DNA of 64,000 bases from Taxillus chinensis (GCA_023512835.1 CM042088.1:5324078-5388077); one strand, 5' to 3'; positions 22,258 through 34,177 are shown, counted from the stretch's first letter. The notes: a model not told the origin generated them from the sequence alone. Translations and numbers: made by a program.

Positions 22258-24428
22258 ATGGTGCGCACAAGGAGGACTGGCCAGGAGGAGGTGCACTCAC
22301 CTAGTGCTGATAGCCAACCTGAGGAGGAGATACTCTTGGGGCATGCTCTTGATATGCAGGCTTTGGAGGCTTCGGAGCCGGGTTGGGTTAGAGAGGTGGC
22401 TCTTAAAATTCAAAATCCGGGATTACAAAGGTTAGTATTTGCCCGGCCCAGCTATTTCTCTACTCGCCCTACAAGAATTTTATGCATCTGTCTATGTGAG
22501 TGAGGATGAACCGATAGAGGTTGTGCAAGGGGTTTATGTCGAATTACCCCCGAAATTATTAGACATTGCTTTAACCTCCCTACACCCAGGTGATAGCTTC
22601 CCTCGCCTAAGCCTAGGAGAATTTGGTACCGCATGCAACTATGCTAGAAAATTTCAAAGTCGAAGGCAAGTATACCAAGAATGGTTTTGTTGGAAGATTT
22701 AGATGCCTAGCCTACCTGGTAGGGAAATGCTTATTGATTCAGACCAGTGGGATAGATAGTGTGCCTAAGCCACACCTGGAGTTCATGTATAGCATTGATC
22801 ATATGCTAAATGTGGATTGGGCCACTACCATTTTTAAATGGTGGAAGAAAAACTCATCAAAGCAGATAAATGGCAGATTTTTGTGTTTGATATTTCAAAG
22901 CATGCCTGCTTTGCATTTTTCCTCCATGGATAGCATCACTTTTCCTTCTCACCTGGGTGTTAAGAGTATTGCATGCTGAAGGGGGTTTGGGGATCAGTAC
23001 CAGAGGTCATTGGGCAACCAATGTTCCTCCTCCATCACAGCCCGCTAGGCACAGTGTTCATGTGGAGTGATCCACTGACTTTGCAAGGGAGACCTCTCCT
23101 CATTTGGATCAAAGGAAGCAGACTCTATGCAGACTCACTGCCATGTACATGCAGTTCAATGTACACAAAGAAGATATTTTCAATTTCTTTCAAGGCATTC
23201 ATAGGCAGGTGGTGAGCGAAGTGGAGGTCATCAATTGGGCAGTCACTAATGGGCACATCACTAGTGCCCAATTTGAAGAATTAATGGCCCTCATCTCTGG
23301 AGACCAACAAGCTACTTCACAACCTAGAACTAGAGCATGGGAGGCCCCAGACGTAGCTGCTCATGCATCTCCTAGAGCATGGGAAGCCCCAGAAGCTCCA
23401 GCTGCTGCATCTACCGAAGCTTGGAGGCAAGAAACACAGCAGCTCAGGGAGGCAAATGCCAGAACCCAGCGCGAGGTGGAAGCCCTTAGGAAGGACAACA
23501 AAGAAGTCAAAGGCCTCCTAGGCAAAATCTGGAAGGCCTTGAGCAAGAGGAAAGCATCAAAACATTCTCCTATAGTGGAGATATCTGATGAAGAATCCTC
23601 TCCATCCCCTGAAGTTTCTTATCCAGCCCAGGCGGATCCACCTTAACCAGAATCTTCAGCTGGGCCATCCTACTATCACCCAGAGGAGGCAGAGCCAGCA
23701 ACAGGGTATTCACCCTTCCAGCCTCAAAAGGAGACAGAGCTAGCAGAAGGGTATTCACCCTTCCAGCCTTTTACTGATCCTGCATATCCTCAGGCTCTTG
23801 TGCCTGTTATACTTCCTGTCTCTTGGGGTACATACATGCCTGTGAACCTGAAGACCTTCTTGGCCCTCCTATCCATTTAATCATTAATTCAGCTTTATCA
23901 TCCTACGAGAGCCAAGCAGCATTTGAAGAGTTCATCAATTCCACGGTTCAGAGGGCTCGCTTTACACGGGATAATGATATCTTCACCCCTTTTGGCCTAA
24001 AGAGGATCTCAGAGAATGAATATCTCTACTCCGAAGAGATAGACCTCTTCTGCAGGACCATGCGCTATGTAGTGGAGGCTGAGCCTCATAACTACCCCTT
24101 AGCTCAGTTCACTTCCATCATGCTGTGCGAGATATTCAATCAACCCTTGTCCGAAGAGTTGTGGCGCCAACGCATCAATGGTGAGAATGAAGGGCACCGC
24201 CCTTGGCATGGTATGCATGAGGTGCTGATTCCGGTGCACATTGACCGCCACTATGTATTGGTCCGTTTGAATCTGGATATAGGACATGCCGTGCTATATG
24301 ATCCAAGCCAAGGCGAAGGGTTTGCCAGACGGAAAAGACAGTTAGTGCATGGGTTCATCAAACGAATCAAAGTGGCGATGATCAAAGAAGGCTTGTTGGC
24401 GGACAAGCTCCCTCTTATTCACTACAAC
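22258..24428 (+). pseudogene. Third ORF of Athila-like element, main part (N-terminal region, coiled coil, C48-like protease start)
   Basis: From ATG 22258 (MVRTRRTGQEE) through several frames broken by slips near 22450, 22650, 22975, 23100 and 23820. Order seen: an N-terminal region with LQEFYASVYVSEDEP...VQGVYVELPP, reminiscent of the 'putative plant transposon protein' domain linked to Athila-type ORFs (low certainty); VINWAVTNGHITSAQFEEL; an Ala/Pro repeat with RAWEAP twice; a coiled coil with ETQQLREANARTQREVEAL; an acidic ISDEESS patch; a 15-residue repeat ending GYSPFQP (23683-23772); then the protease domain from about 23840. Catalytic His is codon 24249-24251 (DRHYVL) and Asp codon 24300-24302 (VLYDPS), 17 residues apart as in Ulp1. 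The ORF is cut at 24429 and continues at 43050 and 60671. No transmembrane segment suggests an envelope. Confidence 0.75.
23683..23772 (+). repeat. Two-copy 45-bp in-frame repeat in the third ORF
   Basis: Both copies end in the codons for GYSPFQP and begin with an acidic EAE/ETE segment. It forms a Pro-rich linker just before the protease domain. Confidence 0.85.
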
Positions 24429-24945
24429 TGTCACGCCCTGCATTTCCGACTCGGGAAATCGGTACGTGACTCCCCATTCACCCACACGGAGGGCAACGGG
24501 GTTTGATTACTAGATGCCACACAAGCAAAACTAACAATTATAATAAATCAAACAAGCCACATCTTTATTTAATTCCAAACCTCAAAGGTTCACAAACCAA
24601 CCATGTTCCGTACTACAATTCAGTCTCTTAGTACATTTCCCCCATGGGGTTACATAAGTCATAAAATTACATCACGGAAGAGCAATAAAATGAAGATGGT
24701 CTTCCACCTTGGTGTATCCACCTAACGCCTGTAAGTCCCTAGAAAACAAGCAAACACAAGAAGAGGGGTGAGCAACCACAGCTCAGTAGGGATCAAGTCT
24801 CCCCAACCCTTCCCATGCTCCTAGCGGCTACATGCATGTGCACAGGTGTAGTGATGTGGCAGTAGTAAGAAAATAAAGCATTTCACATAACGGGCGTAAC
24901 CTCAGCCCCAGCCACACTGGCTAACAAACCACAACTCAAATAAGT

Positions 24946-25070
24946 AATTTAACCGTCTCTTCAGGCCACTGATTTAACCGCCTCTCAGGCAAAGTAGTTT
25001 AACCGCCTCTTCAGGCCACTGGTTTAACCGCCTCTCAGGCAAAGTAATTTAACTGCTTCTTCAGGCCAGA
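24946..25070. repeat. Tandem repeat in U5 of the chromovirus LTR
   Basis: Alternating units with ttaaccgcctcttcaggcca and ttaaccgcctctcaggcaaa. The same array is in the other LTR at 41711-41835. Confidence 0.85.
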
Positions 25071-25655
25071 TACCACAGTCATGCACACAACACACACTAC
25101 GGTCAAGCATAAAACCAAACACTTGGTGTGCACCCGTTCACAAGTGCACAAACCCAGCCATACAGGCAACAAAACAAACACCCAGCATGCATACATACAC
25201 CAAATCACAAGTCCAACCACACAGACATATTACCAAACATGTAATGGGTATATACACACAGCTATATTCACACAGGCATTTCATTGAACATATAGCATGC
25301 CACAACAGAATCACACCAAAATGCCACTGAAGGCCAACATCCATATAGGAGATCACACCTATATGGATTACATATATATATATATATATATATATATAAA
25401 CAGATAGAATCCATAATTTGCCCCAGAACCCTAGGACAGAGGAGGATTTAGGAAGAACAGAACCCCTACCTCAAGTAAGACGCAACAACACAGCAATAGT
25501 CTGTTCTCACGCCGAACGCCGTCCACCCACGAGACTCCGACCACCCACGCAAGACGCCCGGCAGCAACTAGGAGCTCCCCTTCCCTCTCTCTCTCTCTCT
25601 CTGCGACGGCTGGTGGAGCAACAAACCCTAACCCTAAAACAGAGGGGCTTCTCCT

Positions 25656-25734
25656 CCTTATATAGACAACACAACATCAAAACGACGTAGTTTTGATTAA
25701 GTGAATCCCAGCATCAAAACGACGTAGTTTTGAT
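25656..25734 (-). promoter_or_regulatory. Chromovirus LTR core promoter: two ACGT boxes and TATA
   Basis: Minus strand: boxes at 25734-25713 and 25697-25676, then TATATAAGG at 25664-25656, 11 bp after the second box. Same layout as 3110-3184. Confidence 0.7.
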
Positions 25735-26290
25735 TACACAAGTTACAACCTTTCCGCATCCATACACACCAAAATACTCACTATACCAACCTGGTCCTTT
25801 GGGAAAAGATGATTAGAATAACAAAACTAAGGTAACCATGCAAAAATATGCCTACACGCCAATTTGAACGCCAATTCCCCAATTGGCGTGCAGTTCCAAA
25901 TGCACTCAAACTTCACCCCAAGCCTCCTTGCATCTTGTAGAGGTCTAAGAAGCAAAAATATGCTTGCACGTGAAATGGGTGAATTCACGTGCAGCTCCAA
26001 ATGCTCTGAAATTTCTGTGGTAGGTAGAGGACCTCATTCTAAGAAACTTTTGTTCTTGCACGCCAATTGTTTGAGGCCATCTACCCTATCTAAAGTGAGC
26101 TCCAAGATCAGCCAAAACAGCTTAAAACCACCTTTATATGCATAGCATCTTCCTAGGGCATAAATACACGTTATCACTTGTCATATGCACCTCCCAAAAG
26201 TCCCCTCTTGGGCTCCCTAAAACCCAACAATTTCCACTCACAAGGCATCTGTGATTAACTCCGTACATCCCACAAACACGGGTCATTACA

Positions 26291-26303
26291 TCCTCTCCCC
26301 CTT
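26291..26303 (-). other. Polypurine tract
   Basis: Minus strand AAGGGGGAGAGGA directly abuts the 3' LTR start TGTAATG; primes plus-strand DNA synthesis. Confidence 0.9.
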
Positions 26304-26630
26304 AAGACTTTTCGTCCTCAAAAAGAAACAACATACGAGGAAAACAAACACAAGCTACCCAAATGGGTCATACATCGCGCACCGCACATAATAGCACATA
26401 ACAAGGTACCACCGTAATCCATAACCACATGCATCACAATAATGCATATAACACATATCCGCATGTCACAAATACACATCTTAAAACACATCACAAATAT
26501 GAGCACATGTCTAAAAGACAATACAAACACCAAAATCATACACAACTAATACAAGAAAACACATCACTATCCCTTGGCCAACAGCCACCTCCCACTCTTA
26601 AGATTGTTCGTCCTCGAACAATGCTGGATG

Positions 26631-27790
26631 CTACTCCCGCATCAAGGACTCATGCTCCCAAGTCTCCTCCTCAATGCCACGGTGCTGCCACAGCACGCGA
26701 ACCAAAGGAATAGCACGACCACGCAAAAGCTTCTCTCGCCGATCTAAGATACGGATAGGGGCCTCAACAATGGACATGTCATCCTCAATGTCCAATGTCC
26801 CCCAATCAATCACATGAGTGGGGTCGGGGTGATACTTCCGCAACTGGGACACGTGAAACACGTTATGCACTCGACTCAGCCGCGGTGGTAACGCTAACCG
26901 GTAGGCCACGGGCCCCACACGATCCAGAATCTCAAAAGGACCAATAAACCGGGGAGAAAGCTTGGAACCTCGCCCAAACCATCGATGTCCACGACGTGGA
27001 GAGACACAAAGGAACACATGATCACCAACAGAAAACTCCAAAGGTCGCCGCCGCTAATCCGCATAAGATTTCTGCCGACTCTGAGCTGATAACAACCGCT
27101 GACGAATCAACTTAACCTTCTCGGTAGCCTCTTGAACCATCTGTGGTCCCAAGAGAGCAGCTTTGCCGACCTCAGTCCAACACAACGGTGATCGGCAGGG
27201 TCTGCCATACAACGCCTCAAAAGGAGCCATTCTAATGGACACCTGAAAACTGTTATTGTAGGCAAACTCCACCAAAGGAAGGTGAGTTGCCCACGAACCC
27301 CCAAAATCTAACACACATGCCCGTAACATGTCCTCCAACGTCTGATTCGTCCTCTCTGTCTGACCGTCAATCTCGGGGTGAAAGGCTGTACTCAAGTGAA
27401 GCTTGGTCCCCATAGCCTCCTGCAAACCTGCCAAAAACGGGAAGTGAACCTCGAATCCCGATCAGAGACAACCAATGATGGTACTCCATGCAGTCGCACA
27501 ATCTCGTTCATGTATAGCTGACTCAAGGTCCCAATAGAGTCCCGCTCGCGAACAGCCAGGAAATGGGCCGACTTTGTGAGTCGATCCACAATCACCCAAA
27601 TCATATCCTTCCCCCCAGTGGTGGGTGGAAGACCAGTCACAAAGTCCATCGCGATGTGGTCCCACTTCCACTCCGTTATGGGCAAGGGCTGTAACATGCC
27701 CGCCGGCCGCTGATGCTCAGCCTTCACCTGCTGACACGTGAGGCACCGCGAAACAAAACGACCACATCGCGTTTCATCCCAGGCCACCAA
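26631..27790 (-). pseudogene. Chromovirus integrase with chromodomain-like C-terminus
   Basis: Seen on the minus strand: zinc-binding CLTCQQVKAEH (about 27735), core Asp in AMDFVTGLPP, Asp in VVSDRDSRF, Glu in DGQTERTNQT, then YNNSFQVSIRMAPFEALYG, a stop just after SYAD (27056-27054), the GPFEILDRVGPVAYRL segment, VFHVSQLRKYHPDP, and the tail ILDRREKLLRG...VLWQHRGIEEETWEHE. A frame change near 27430 and the stop at 27054 break it. The tail resembles the chromodomain-like end of Tekay/Del elements, which is thought to steer insertion to heterochromatin. Confidence 0.88.
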
Positions 27791-28326
27791 AAATGTCCTC
27801 GAAGCGCATGGTACATCTTCGTACCCCCTAGATGCACAACAACTCTAGACTGGTGAAACTCCCTCATCACCTCATCCCTGAGGGAAGAAGCCACTACCAA
27901 CCGCCCTTGAAAAGACAACTCATGCTCAGGACCCTCTGTCCAGTCCTCAGATAGCTCCCCAGCCTCAATACGGGCACGGAGAACCTCACACTTAATGTCA
28001 CCCAACTGTTCCTCCCGGACGCGCTGGTACAACTCAGGCACAACTACCAAAGGACTCAGGACTGTCCCACTATCACGAACAACAGGCTGCAGCTGCAACA
28101 TCGCCAACTGCTCCATCAGCTTCCACTCTCGCACGGCCACCTCAGCTTTCCCTTTTCTGCTCAACGCATCAGCCACAATATTACCCTTGCCCGGGGTATA
28201 GGCAAGAGTAAAGTCAAAGGTCTGCAAATACTCCACCCATCTCCTCTGCCTCAAATTTAAGTCCTTCTGGGTAAAGATGTACTGAAGGATTTTGTGATCT
28301 GAGAACACCACAAACTTCTCCCCCAA
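27724..28326 (-). pseudogene. Chromovirus RNase H C-terminal half and integrase zinc domain
   Basis: 200-codon frame: [13 protein letters not shown] (RNase H Asp), [25 protein letters not shown] (last RNase H Asp), a linker, then HQSRVVVHLGGTKMYHALRGHFWWPGMKRD (His pair of the zinc domain). A frame slip near 27790 separates it from the integrase core. The first half of RNase H is in the upstream frame. Confidence 0.88.
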
Positions 28327-29428
28327 GAGGTAATGCTGCCAACTCTTTAGGGCGAAGATGATAGCCGCTAATAGCCGCTAACTCAAGGTCATGAGTAGGA
28401 TAATTCTGCTCATGAGGCTTCAGCTGCCTTGACCCATAAGCCACCACACTGTGCTCCTGCACACACCCCAAACCAACCCTGGACGCATCACAGTACACCT
28501 CATATGGAATATCCTCCCGAGGTAACCTCAACATCGGTTCAGTGGTCAAACGGGTTTTGAGAGTCTCAAACGCCTGCTGGCACTTGTCCGTCCACTCAAA
28601 TTTCACTCCTTTCCTAGTCAACGCCGTCATAGGAGCCGCCAAACGGGAGAACCCCTCGACAAAACGACGATAGTACGCCGCCAAGCCAAGAAAACTATGG
28701 ATCTCAAAAACGTTGGTTGGCCTCGCCCACGATGCCACAGCCTCAATCTTGGCTGGGTCCACCCTAACTCCCTTAGCTAACACCACATGGCCAAGAAAGT
28801 GAACCTCCTGCAGCCAAAACTCACACTTGCTAAACTTAGCAAACAACTGCTGGTCCCTCAAGGTTTGCAACACTGTTGCCAAATGCTCTACATGCTCCCT
28901 CTCGGTCTTGGAATACACCAAGATATCATCAATGAACACCACCACAAACGAATCCAAGTATGGAGCAAAGACCTGGTTCATCAAATGCATGAACACACCT
29001 GGCGCATTAGTGAGCCCGAAAGGCATCACTACCCACTCATAATGCCCATACCGCACCGAAAAGCCGTCTTAGGGATGTCCTCCTCCCTAACCCCGAGCCG
29101 GTGATACCCCGACCGTAAATCTATCTTGGAAAACCACTGGGCCCCACTCAATTGGTCAAACAGGTCATCTATCCGAGGCAACGGATACTTGTTCTTCACG
29201 ATCCACCGAATTCGGCTTCCCGTAGTCGATGCGGACACGAAGCGTGCCATCGGCCTTCTTAGCAAAGAGCACCGGAGCACCCCAAGGTGAGGTACTCGGT
29301 CTGATATACCCCTGGTCCCCCAACTCCTCGATTTGCCTCTGCAGCTCTCTCAGCTCGGCTGGCCCCATACGATATGCTACTTGGGAAATCGGACCCGTCC
29401 CCGGCACCAACTCAATGGTGAACTCCAC
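28214..29428 (-). pseudogene. Chromovirus reverse transcriptase and RNase H N-terminal half
   Basis: Starts at 29428 with [16 protein letters not shown], then [23 protein letters not shown], a frame slip near 29215, [24 protein letters not shown], another slip near 29050, [14 protein letters not shown], and the catalytic [11 protein letters not shown]. The connection and RNase H start follow ([14 protein letters not shown]). A perfect 10-bp tandem duplication (ATAGCCGCTA twice, 28361-28380) shifts the frame inside RNase H. The 5' end is separated from the protease by the Copia insertion at 29440. Confidence 0.9.
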
Positions 29429-29439
29429 ACTCCTCTTAG

Positions 29440-30906
29440 TGTTGGGATAGTGCTATATAAAGCAATGTGTAATCCTAATAATGTAAAGACTATTTCTGAT
29501 TAATTGAAATATTTTTTGTTTAAATATTTATTAGATTGCATTATTCTGCTTTCTTGTGTGGCTGAGCATCATAACATCTCATTGCTTATCAAAGTCTATT
29601 ACTGGGTATGTGTGAGACACATACAATAGATCCACTAATTAGACTAAGTATAAAATTAGTTCACAATCGGTTAATAGAGTTTGGGATGCTCTATTCTCGA
29701 TAAGATTGTGGTGCGGACTATTTCCATAAGTGGGAGTGATCTAATCTAGGATCATTGTAAAGAGTTTACAAATAGTAGTGCCGTATGTAATCATACATAT
29801 TGAACAGGACCATGATAGAATAAGTTCTTCAACTAATATCCGTTGCATTGTATGAAGAACTTTATATTTTATCGCTAGATGATCGATTTATGGATTAATC
29901 TTAATCCGGACCGTTTGATTAACTCATGTCTATAATTTATGTCTTTTGACTTATTAATGAGTGAGAGGCTTAGTGCTTCAAATACCTCGATATCTTGGAG
30001 ATATAATATTATAGATAGTGGGAGCGTCAAGTCAGGTGCATGGAATCCACCGCTTCGTTATACGAAGAGTAATGATATTCCCATGTTGTTTAATTCAGGA
30101 TTCTTGGGTGAATCAAGCGCTTGTAATTATATTAGATATAATTTATTATAAATCCTAATTCATGATTGAATCATGAATAGGTCACCCATTAGAGAATTAA
30201 TGGTAACACATGGATAAAGATATAATTAGAGAGGTTGAACGAATCTATTGATAACTGCCTCTAATTATGAATATCATAGTGGAGGATCATATCACATGGA
30301 AATCAGTTATATCGATGGACAAATAATTTATTATGGATTCTTGTAATCATATCTCGCTTGATCTTAGAGTGCGTTTTAGTCCCTGATCGTGGCTCGGACT
30401 AAAACTAATAAATAATGATTTAATTGATTAATGAGATTAATTAATTAAATATTATTTATTGGAGCTTCGATTAAGTGGGTCCATTTGGTCCCTCTTGCTA
30501 GCACCGTTTATTCTTGTATGGAGTACTGGATCGTTGTGAGTTGATTCTCTGGTTGTGCTTAAGAGCTAATTAATTAACGTGTGTTACTATATATTTAAGA
30601 GTTAAATATATATCACATGGTTATTTATTTAATTAGATTAAATAAATAATAATAAATATTTTATCCATTTAATGTGATTAAATGAATAAATATATTATTT
30701 ATTTATTTGATAAATAAATAATATTATATATTTATTTAATTAGTTTGTTGCGTAATAATTATATTATTTAAATAGTTTAAATAATATGTATTATTATTAT
30801 TTAACTAAAGGGGCGTATGCGTAATAGCACAGGGGTAACCCTAGGTCTATAAATAGATGCATAGCCTCCTAGGTTAAAGGGTGTGCGTGTGCAATCATTG
30901 ACAGCC

Positions 30907-30943
<37 letters not shown>

Positions 30944-31279
30944 TGACGGCCAACCCTAGCAGAGGTGGTGTTCCTGTTCTTTGATCCAAGGGTGCCACAG
31001 CCCTGTACTCCTTGAGAAGGTGAATAGCAGAGAAGGCTATTTGGTTGTTGAATCCAGGAGACTGCGAGGACGATCAAAGGCAGATCGTGAGTTCTTTCTT
31101 GGAGGGAAAAGAAGAGGGTTCTAGCTTTACCGTTCTTCAGGTTGGTTTCTTCTTTTCTCTCTTTGCAAAATTAAACGAATTGATTCATGTTTAGATCCTG
31201 CTGTTTGTTTGCTGGAATAAAATTTTTAAAATTCGTTTCCGCTGCGGTTAATCATTAACCCCATTCCAGTATTCCAACA
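29440..31279 (+). mobile_element. Copia 5' LTR
   Basis: 1840 bp, TGTTGGGATAG... to ...TTCCAACA. TATAAATA at 30848-30855, GA tract 30910-30939 (about 30 bp) and a very AT-rich U3 with short palindromes (30580-30800). Confidence 0.95.
30848..30855 (+). promoter_or_regulatory. Copia LTR TATA box
   Basis: TATAAATA in both LTRs (also 38409-38416), about 55-60 bp before the GA tract. Confidence 0.7.
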
Positions 31280-31281
31280 AT

Positions 31282-31293
31282 TGGTATCAAAGC
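31282..31293 (+). other. Copia primer binding site
   Basis: TGGTATCAAAGC, one mismatch from the initiator tRNA-Met complement TGGTATCAGAGC, 2 nt after the LTR. Confidence 0.8.
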
Positions 31294-31770
31294 TTTAAAC
31301 ATGTTAATCAATTTGTTTAATTTGGCCCTGGATGTATGAATAGAAGTAGCGGCACTCTAGGGTTCATATGTTTATACATGAGATGTATGTTACAGGTGGT
31401 GTATGGATTTATATATTTTGTTCATGTGATGAAAGATTTAATATATATTAATTGTGATGGTTTGCCGGCCTTGGGATCTTAGTTTTGGTTGTATTTACAT
31501 GAGATGTAATTTGCTAGAGGGGCGGTCTATTATCACCGTGTTTCCTCGCTAGTTTCTTTATTTTATTTTTAGCATCTTATAAGCCATAATTGGCATAGAA
31601 ATATTTTATGTAATATTCATGAGCCTGGAATAAAAGTGGATGACGAGTCGCCGAGTCGAAGTAGACGCAACCTTCCACCTAGTCTCTCACAAGCGGTCCG
31701 GTGGTGGAGGAGTCCCATGCGGCGGCGGGTTTTCTCATGACCGATTTACTTTCTTGATTTTTAATACTCT

Positions 31771-32181
31771 AAAGTTTATTCTATATTGATGGAATAATAT
31801 TTAGAAATTATAGAAAGTTGACATAATTAATTTTGAAAGATTAGATCTTTCTATAATTAGTTATATCAATTTTAAATAAAAAATAATTCTATAATTGGAT
31901 AACCGTTATTCATAATTGAATTATTTAAATATTTAAGTGAGAGAAAATTTTAATGGATAATTGTTATCTATTAAATTTTATTCTATATATTGATAGAATA
32001 ATTTTTGGAAATAAAAATATTGACATAGTTAATTTTGGAAGATTGGATCTTTCTATAATTATCTATATTAGTCTTAAATGAAAAATAATTTTATAATTGG
32101 ATAATTGTTATCCATAATTAAATTATTTTAATTTTAAGTAAGAGATAATTTTAATGAATAATTGTTATCTATTAAAATTAT
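31771..32181 (+). repeat. Two-copy tandem duplication of about 204 bp in the Copia leader
   Basis: Copy 1 begins near 31771 and copy 2 near 31975. Both contain tttattctatat...ttgat, 'aagatt.gatctttctataat' and 'taattggataa.tgttat', with visible divergence. Confidence 0.85.
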
Positions 32182-32424
32182 TCAGTCGCTTGCAAGATGA
32201 AGACAATGAAGATCAACCAGAAAGATGAAGATAAAGAGCCTGCAAGAGTGTCTTGTTTTTTTGCTTTATTTTTCTTCATAGGATGGATCCCTTGGTATTA
32301 CGGCCGTAGTTTATTTAATGTTTGTTTTATAAATTGCACATCACATGATCACATTACATATATAATTGGGAGTGCCGTCTACATATTATTTTTCATGCAT
32401 CATATTTTATTTAAGAGTTAAATA

Positions 32425-32428
<4 letters not shown>

Positions 32429-32459
<31 letters not shown>
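32429..32459. repeat. (TA)n microsatellite
   Basis: Uninterrupted TA run of about 30 bp. Confidence 0.95.
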
Positions 32460-32464
<5 letters not shown>

Positions 32465-33027
32465 CCCAATTTGTAAAATATTGAGTGTGAGAGGGTTTTA
32501 TTGGGAATAAGACCCATGGTCTCCATTATTAAATAACTAAGGTATATGTCTTAATGTATCTCCGAAGAGATTTTATGGACTAGGCTCAAGTTATTTTCCT
32601 AAAAGGATAGTTTACTTATTATTTAAACCTTGATTGACACCTCGCCAAAGCTAGGCAATTCAAAAGGTTTAGGTAATAAGACACGAAATAATGGTTATAC
32701 ACTCAACACGATCTCTTGCATTAATCTTCCAAAGAGGCGCCGTTGCAAGGGATGTGGACCAAATATAAACGAAAATTGAATTGGTTGAATATGCGATATT
32801 TAGGAAAGCCAAATCAATTGGGAGGGTCCCGACAAAGTAAAGAAAAAGTTTATTCTCCCAAAGGAGGTTTATTGATTCTGGATATTTTGTTATTCGTAGT
32901 AAGAGTATTGATTTAGGGTTTTATTAATACTTGTGCATTCATGCATTCATTAATGTATATGCATTTTACTAAATTTAGTTATGATGTATGCCATTCTAAA
33001 ACATTTTATATTTTATATTTTCAGAAA

Positions 33028-33827
33028 ATGTCTTTTAACCCACTAGCCGTTTTATTGAGCCAAAATAAATTGACCGGTGAAAATTTCAATGATTGGAAGC
33101 GTAATCCGAATATTGTGTTAATCGCTCGAAAAGCACAAGTTTGTGCTATCGAGCCTTGTCCACCCGAACCTCCTGGCTAATGCTTCAAAAAACCGCAAAG
33201 GATGCCTATGATAAGTGGATTGCGTCCGATGATATGACTCGTTGTTACATGTTGGCATCCATGTCCAATGTGTTGCAACAACAACATCAAGGGATGCGAA
33301 CCGCCAAGGATATCATGGATTCTTTACAGGCTATGTTTGGGGAGATCTCAATTCGTGCGCGGTTTGAGGCCGTGAGAGCTATTATGAATAGTCGCATGAA
33401 AGTGGGAACTCCTATTAGGGATCATCTCTTAGAGATCATGGCTCATTTTAATGAGGCCGAGATCCATGGAGCTAGTATAGATCAACAGACTCAAGTTGGT
33501 ATGATACTAGAGACTCTCCCTGATAGCTTCATTTCTTTTAAGACTAATTATGTCTTGAATAAAATGGATCTAAACCTCACCACTCTTATGATCGAATTAC
33601 AAACCTATGAGGGAATGATTAAGTCTAAGAAAGGTGAGGTGAACATGGTTGTTGCTGGTTCTTCTCTTAAGAAGAAGAAGAAGCTAAGTGACAAGAAAAA
33701 GGCATCTTTAAAAGCCAAGAGGAAGGTGAACAAGAAAAAGAAGACTCCTAAAGCTGGAAAGTGTTTCCATTGCGGCAAAGAAGGGCACTCGGAAGAGGAA
33801 CTCGTAAAGAGTACCTCCAAACAGTGA
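33028..33827 (+). pseudogene. Copia Gag
   Basis: ATG 33028 opens MSFNPLAVLLSQNKLTGENF, the usual start of this Copia Gag type, with NDWKRN. A frame slip near 33130-33170 shifts it; the rest (AYDKWIASDDMTRCYMLASM, MFGEISIRARFEAVRAIM, LETLPDSFISFKTNY, LMIELQTYEG) is open to about 33827. A lysine-rich stretch precedes the zinc knuckle CFHCGKEGH, whose last Cys is lost to a frame slip just after the His. Gag forms the particle; this copy is not intact. Confidence 0.88.
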
Positions 33828-34030
33828 AGCCAAAGGAAGGTATTGTACTTGTCCTTGAAACTGGTTTAGTGGAAAAATCAAATAATCTTTGGATTATAGA
33901 TTCTGGTGCCACTAATAATGTTTGTACTTCTTTGCAGGGACTTCAGGTCCAAAGGCAGCTTAAGGAAGGGGAATTCATTTTTAGAGTTGGCACTGGGATT
34001 CGGTTCCAAGAATGGCAGTGGGAGTGCTAA
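33761..34030 (+). pseudogene. Copia aspartic protease
   Basis: Frame carrying LWIIDSGATNNVCTSL, with the catalytic DSGA, after the KEYLQTVKPKEG segment. It is followed by a decayed stretch (34030-34180) with stops where the rest of the protease should be. Confidence 0.85.
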
Positions 34031-34177
34031 AGTTATATTTTAGAAATAAATTTATTTTGTTAAAGGATTGTTTTTATGTACCTGAGTTGAACAGAATTTG
34101 ATTTCGCTTTCTTCTTTGGTGAACATGGTTATTCTATTCGTTTTGCTGAAAATGTTTCAGTTTATAAGAATAATATT

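Larger units (their letters stand above)
24429..26290 (-). mobile_element. 3' LTR of the chromovirus (family A)
   Basis: 1862 bp; on the minus strand it begins TGTAATGACCCGTG and ends GGCGTGACA. It includes a U5 tandem repeat (24946-25070), an AT dinucleotide tract (25373-25398), a CT tract (25590-25602), TATA (25664-25656), two intact ACGT boxes (25676-25697, 25713-25734) and inverted repeats (25857-25891, 25964-25999). Confidence 0.95.
31294..33027 (+). other. Copia long untranslated leader
   Basis: About 1.7 kb between primer site and gag. It holds a tandem duplication of about 204 bp (31771-32181), a TA microsatellite (32429-32459) and scattered short frames that I do not believe are coding. 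Confidence 0.8.

Noticed and set aside
22258..24428. Third ORF as a classical envelope protein
   Set aside because: No signal peptide, transmembrane segment or glycoprotein-like features are visible; the C-terminal half is a protease fold.
24946..25070. Regular short repeats as a CRISPR-like array
   Set aside because: Units are adjacent with no unique spacers, inside a plant LTR, and duplicated in the partner LTR.
25864..26145. 93-codon frame found again at 42622, 62361 (minus) and in part at 14362 and 61670 (minus)
   Set aside because: It is antisense to the shared U3 module. Repetition is explained by LTR homology, and the codon content follows the inverted repeats.
29939..30151. 70-codon frame repeated identically at 37497-37709
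   Set aside because: Both lie in the Copia LTRs. Identity comes from the LTR pair, and no known domain is visible.
32197..32421. 74-codon hydrophobic frame in the Copia leader
   Set aside because: No similarity recognised; it is followed by AT microsatellite and lies in the untranslated leader.
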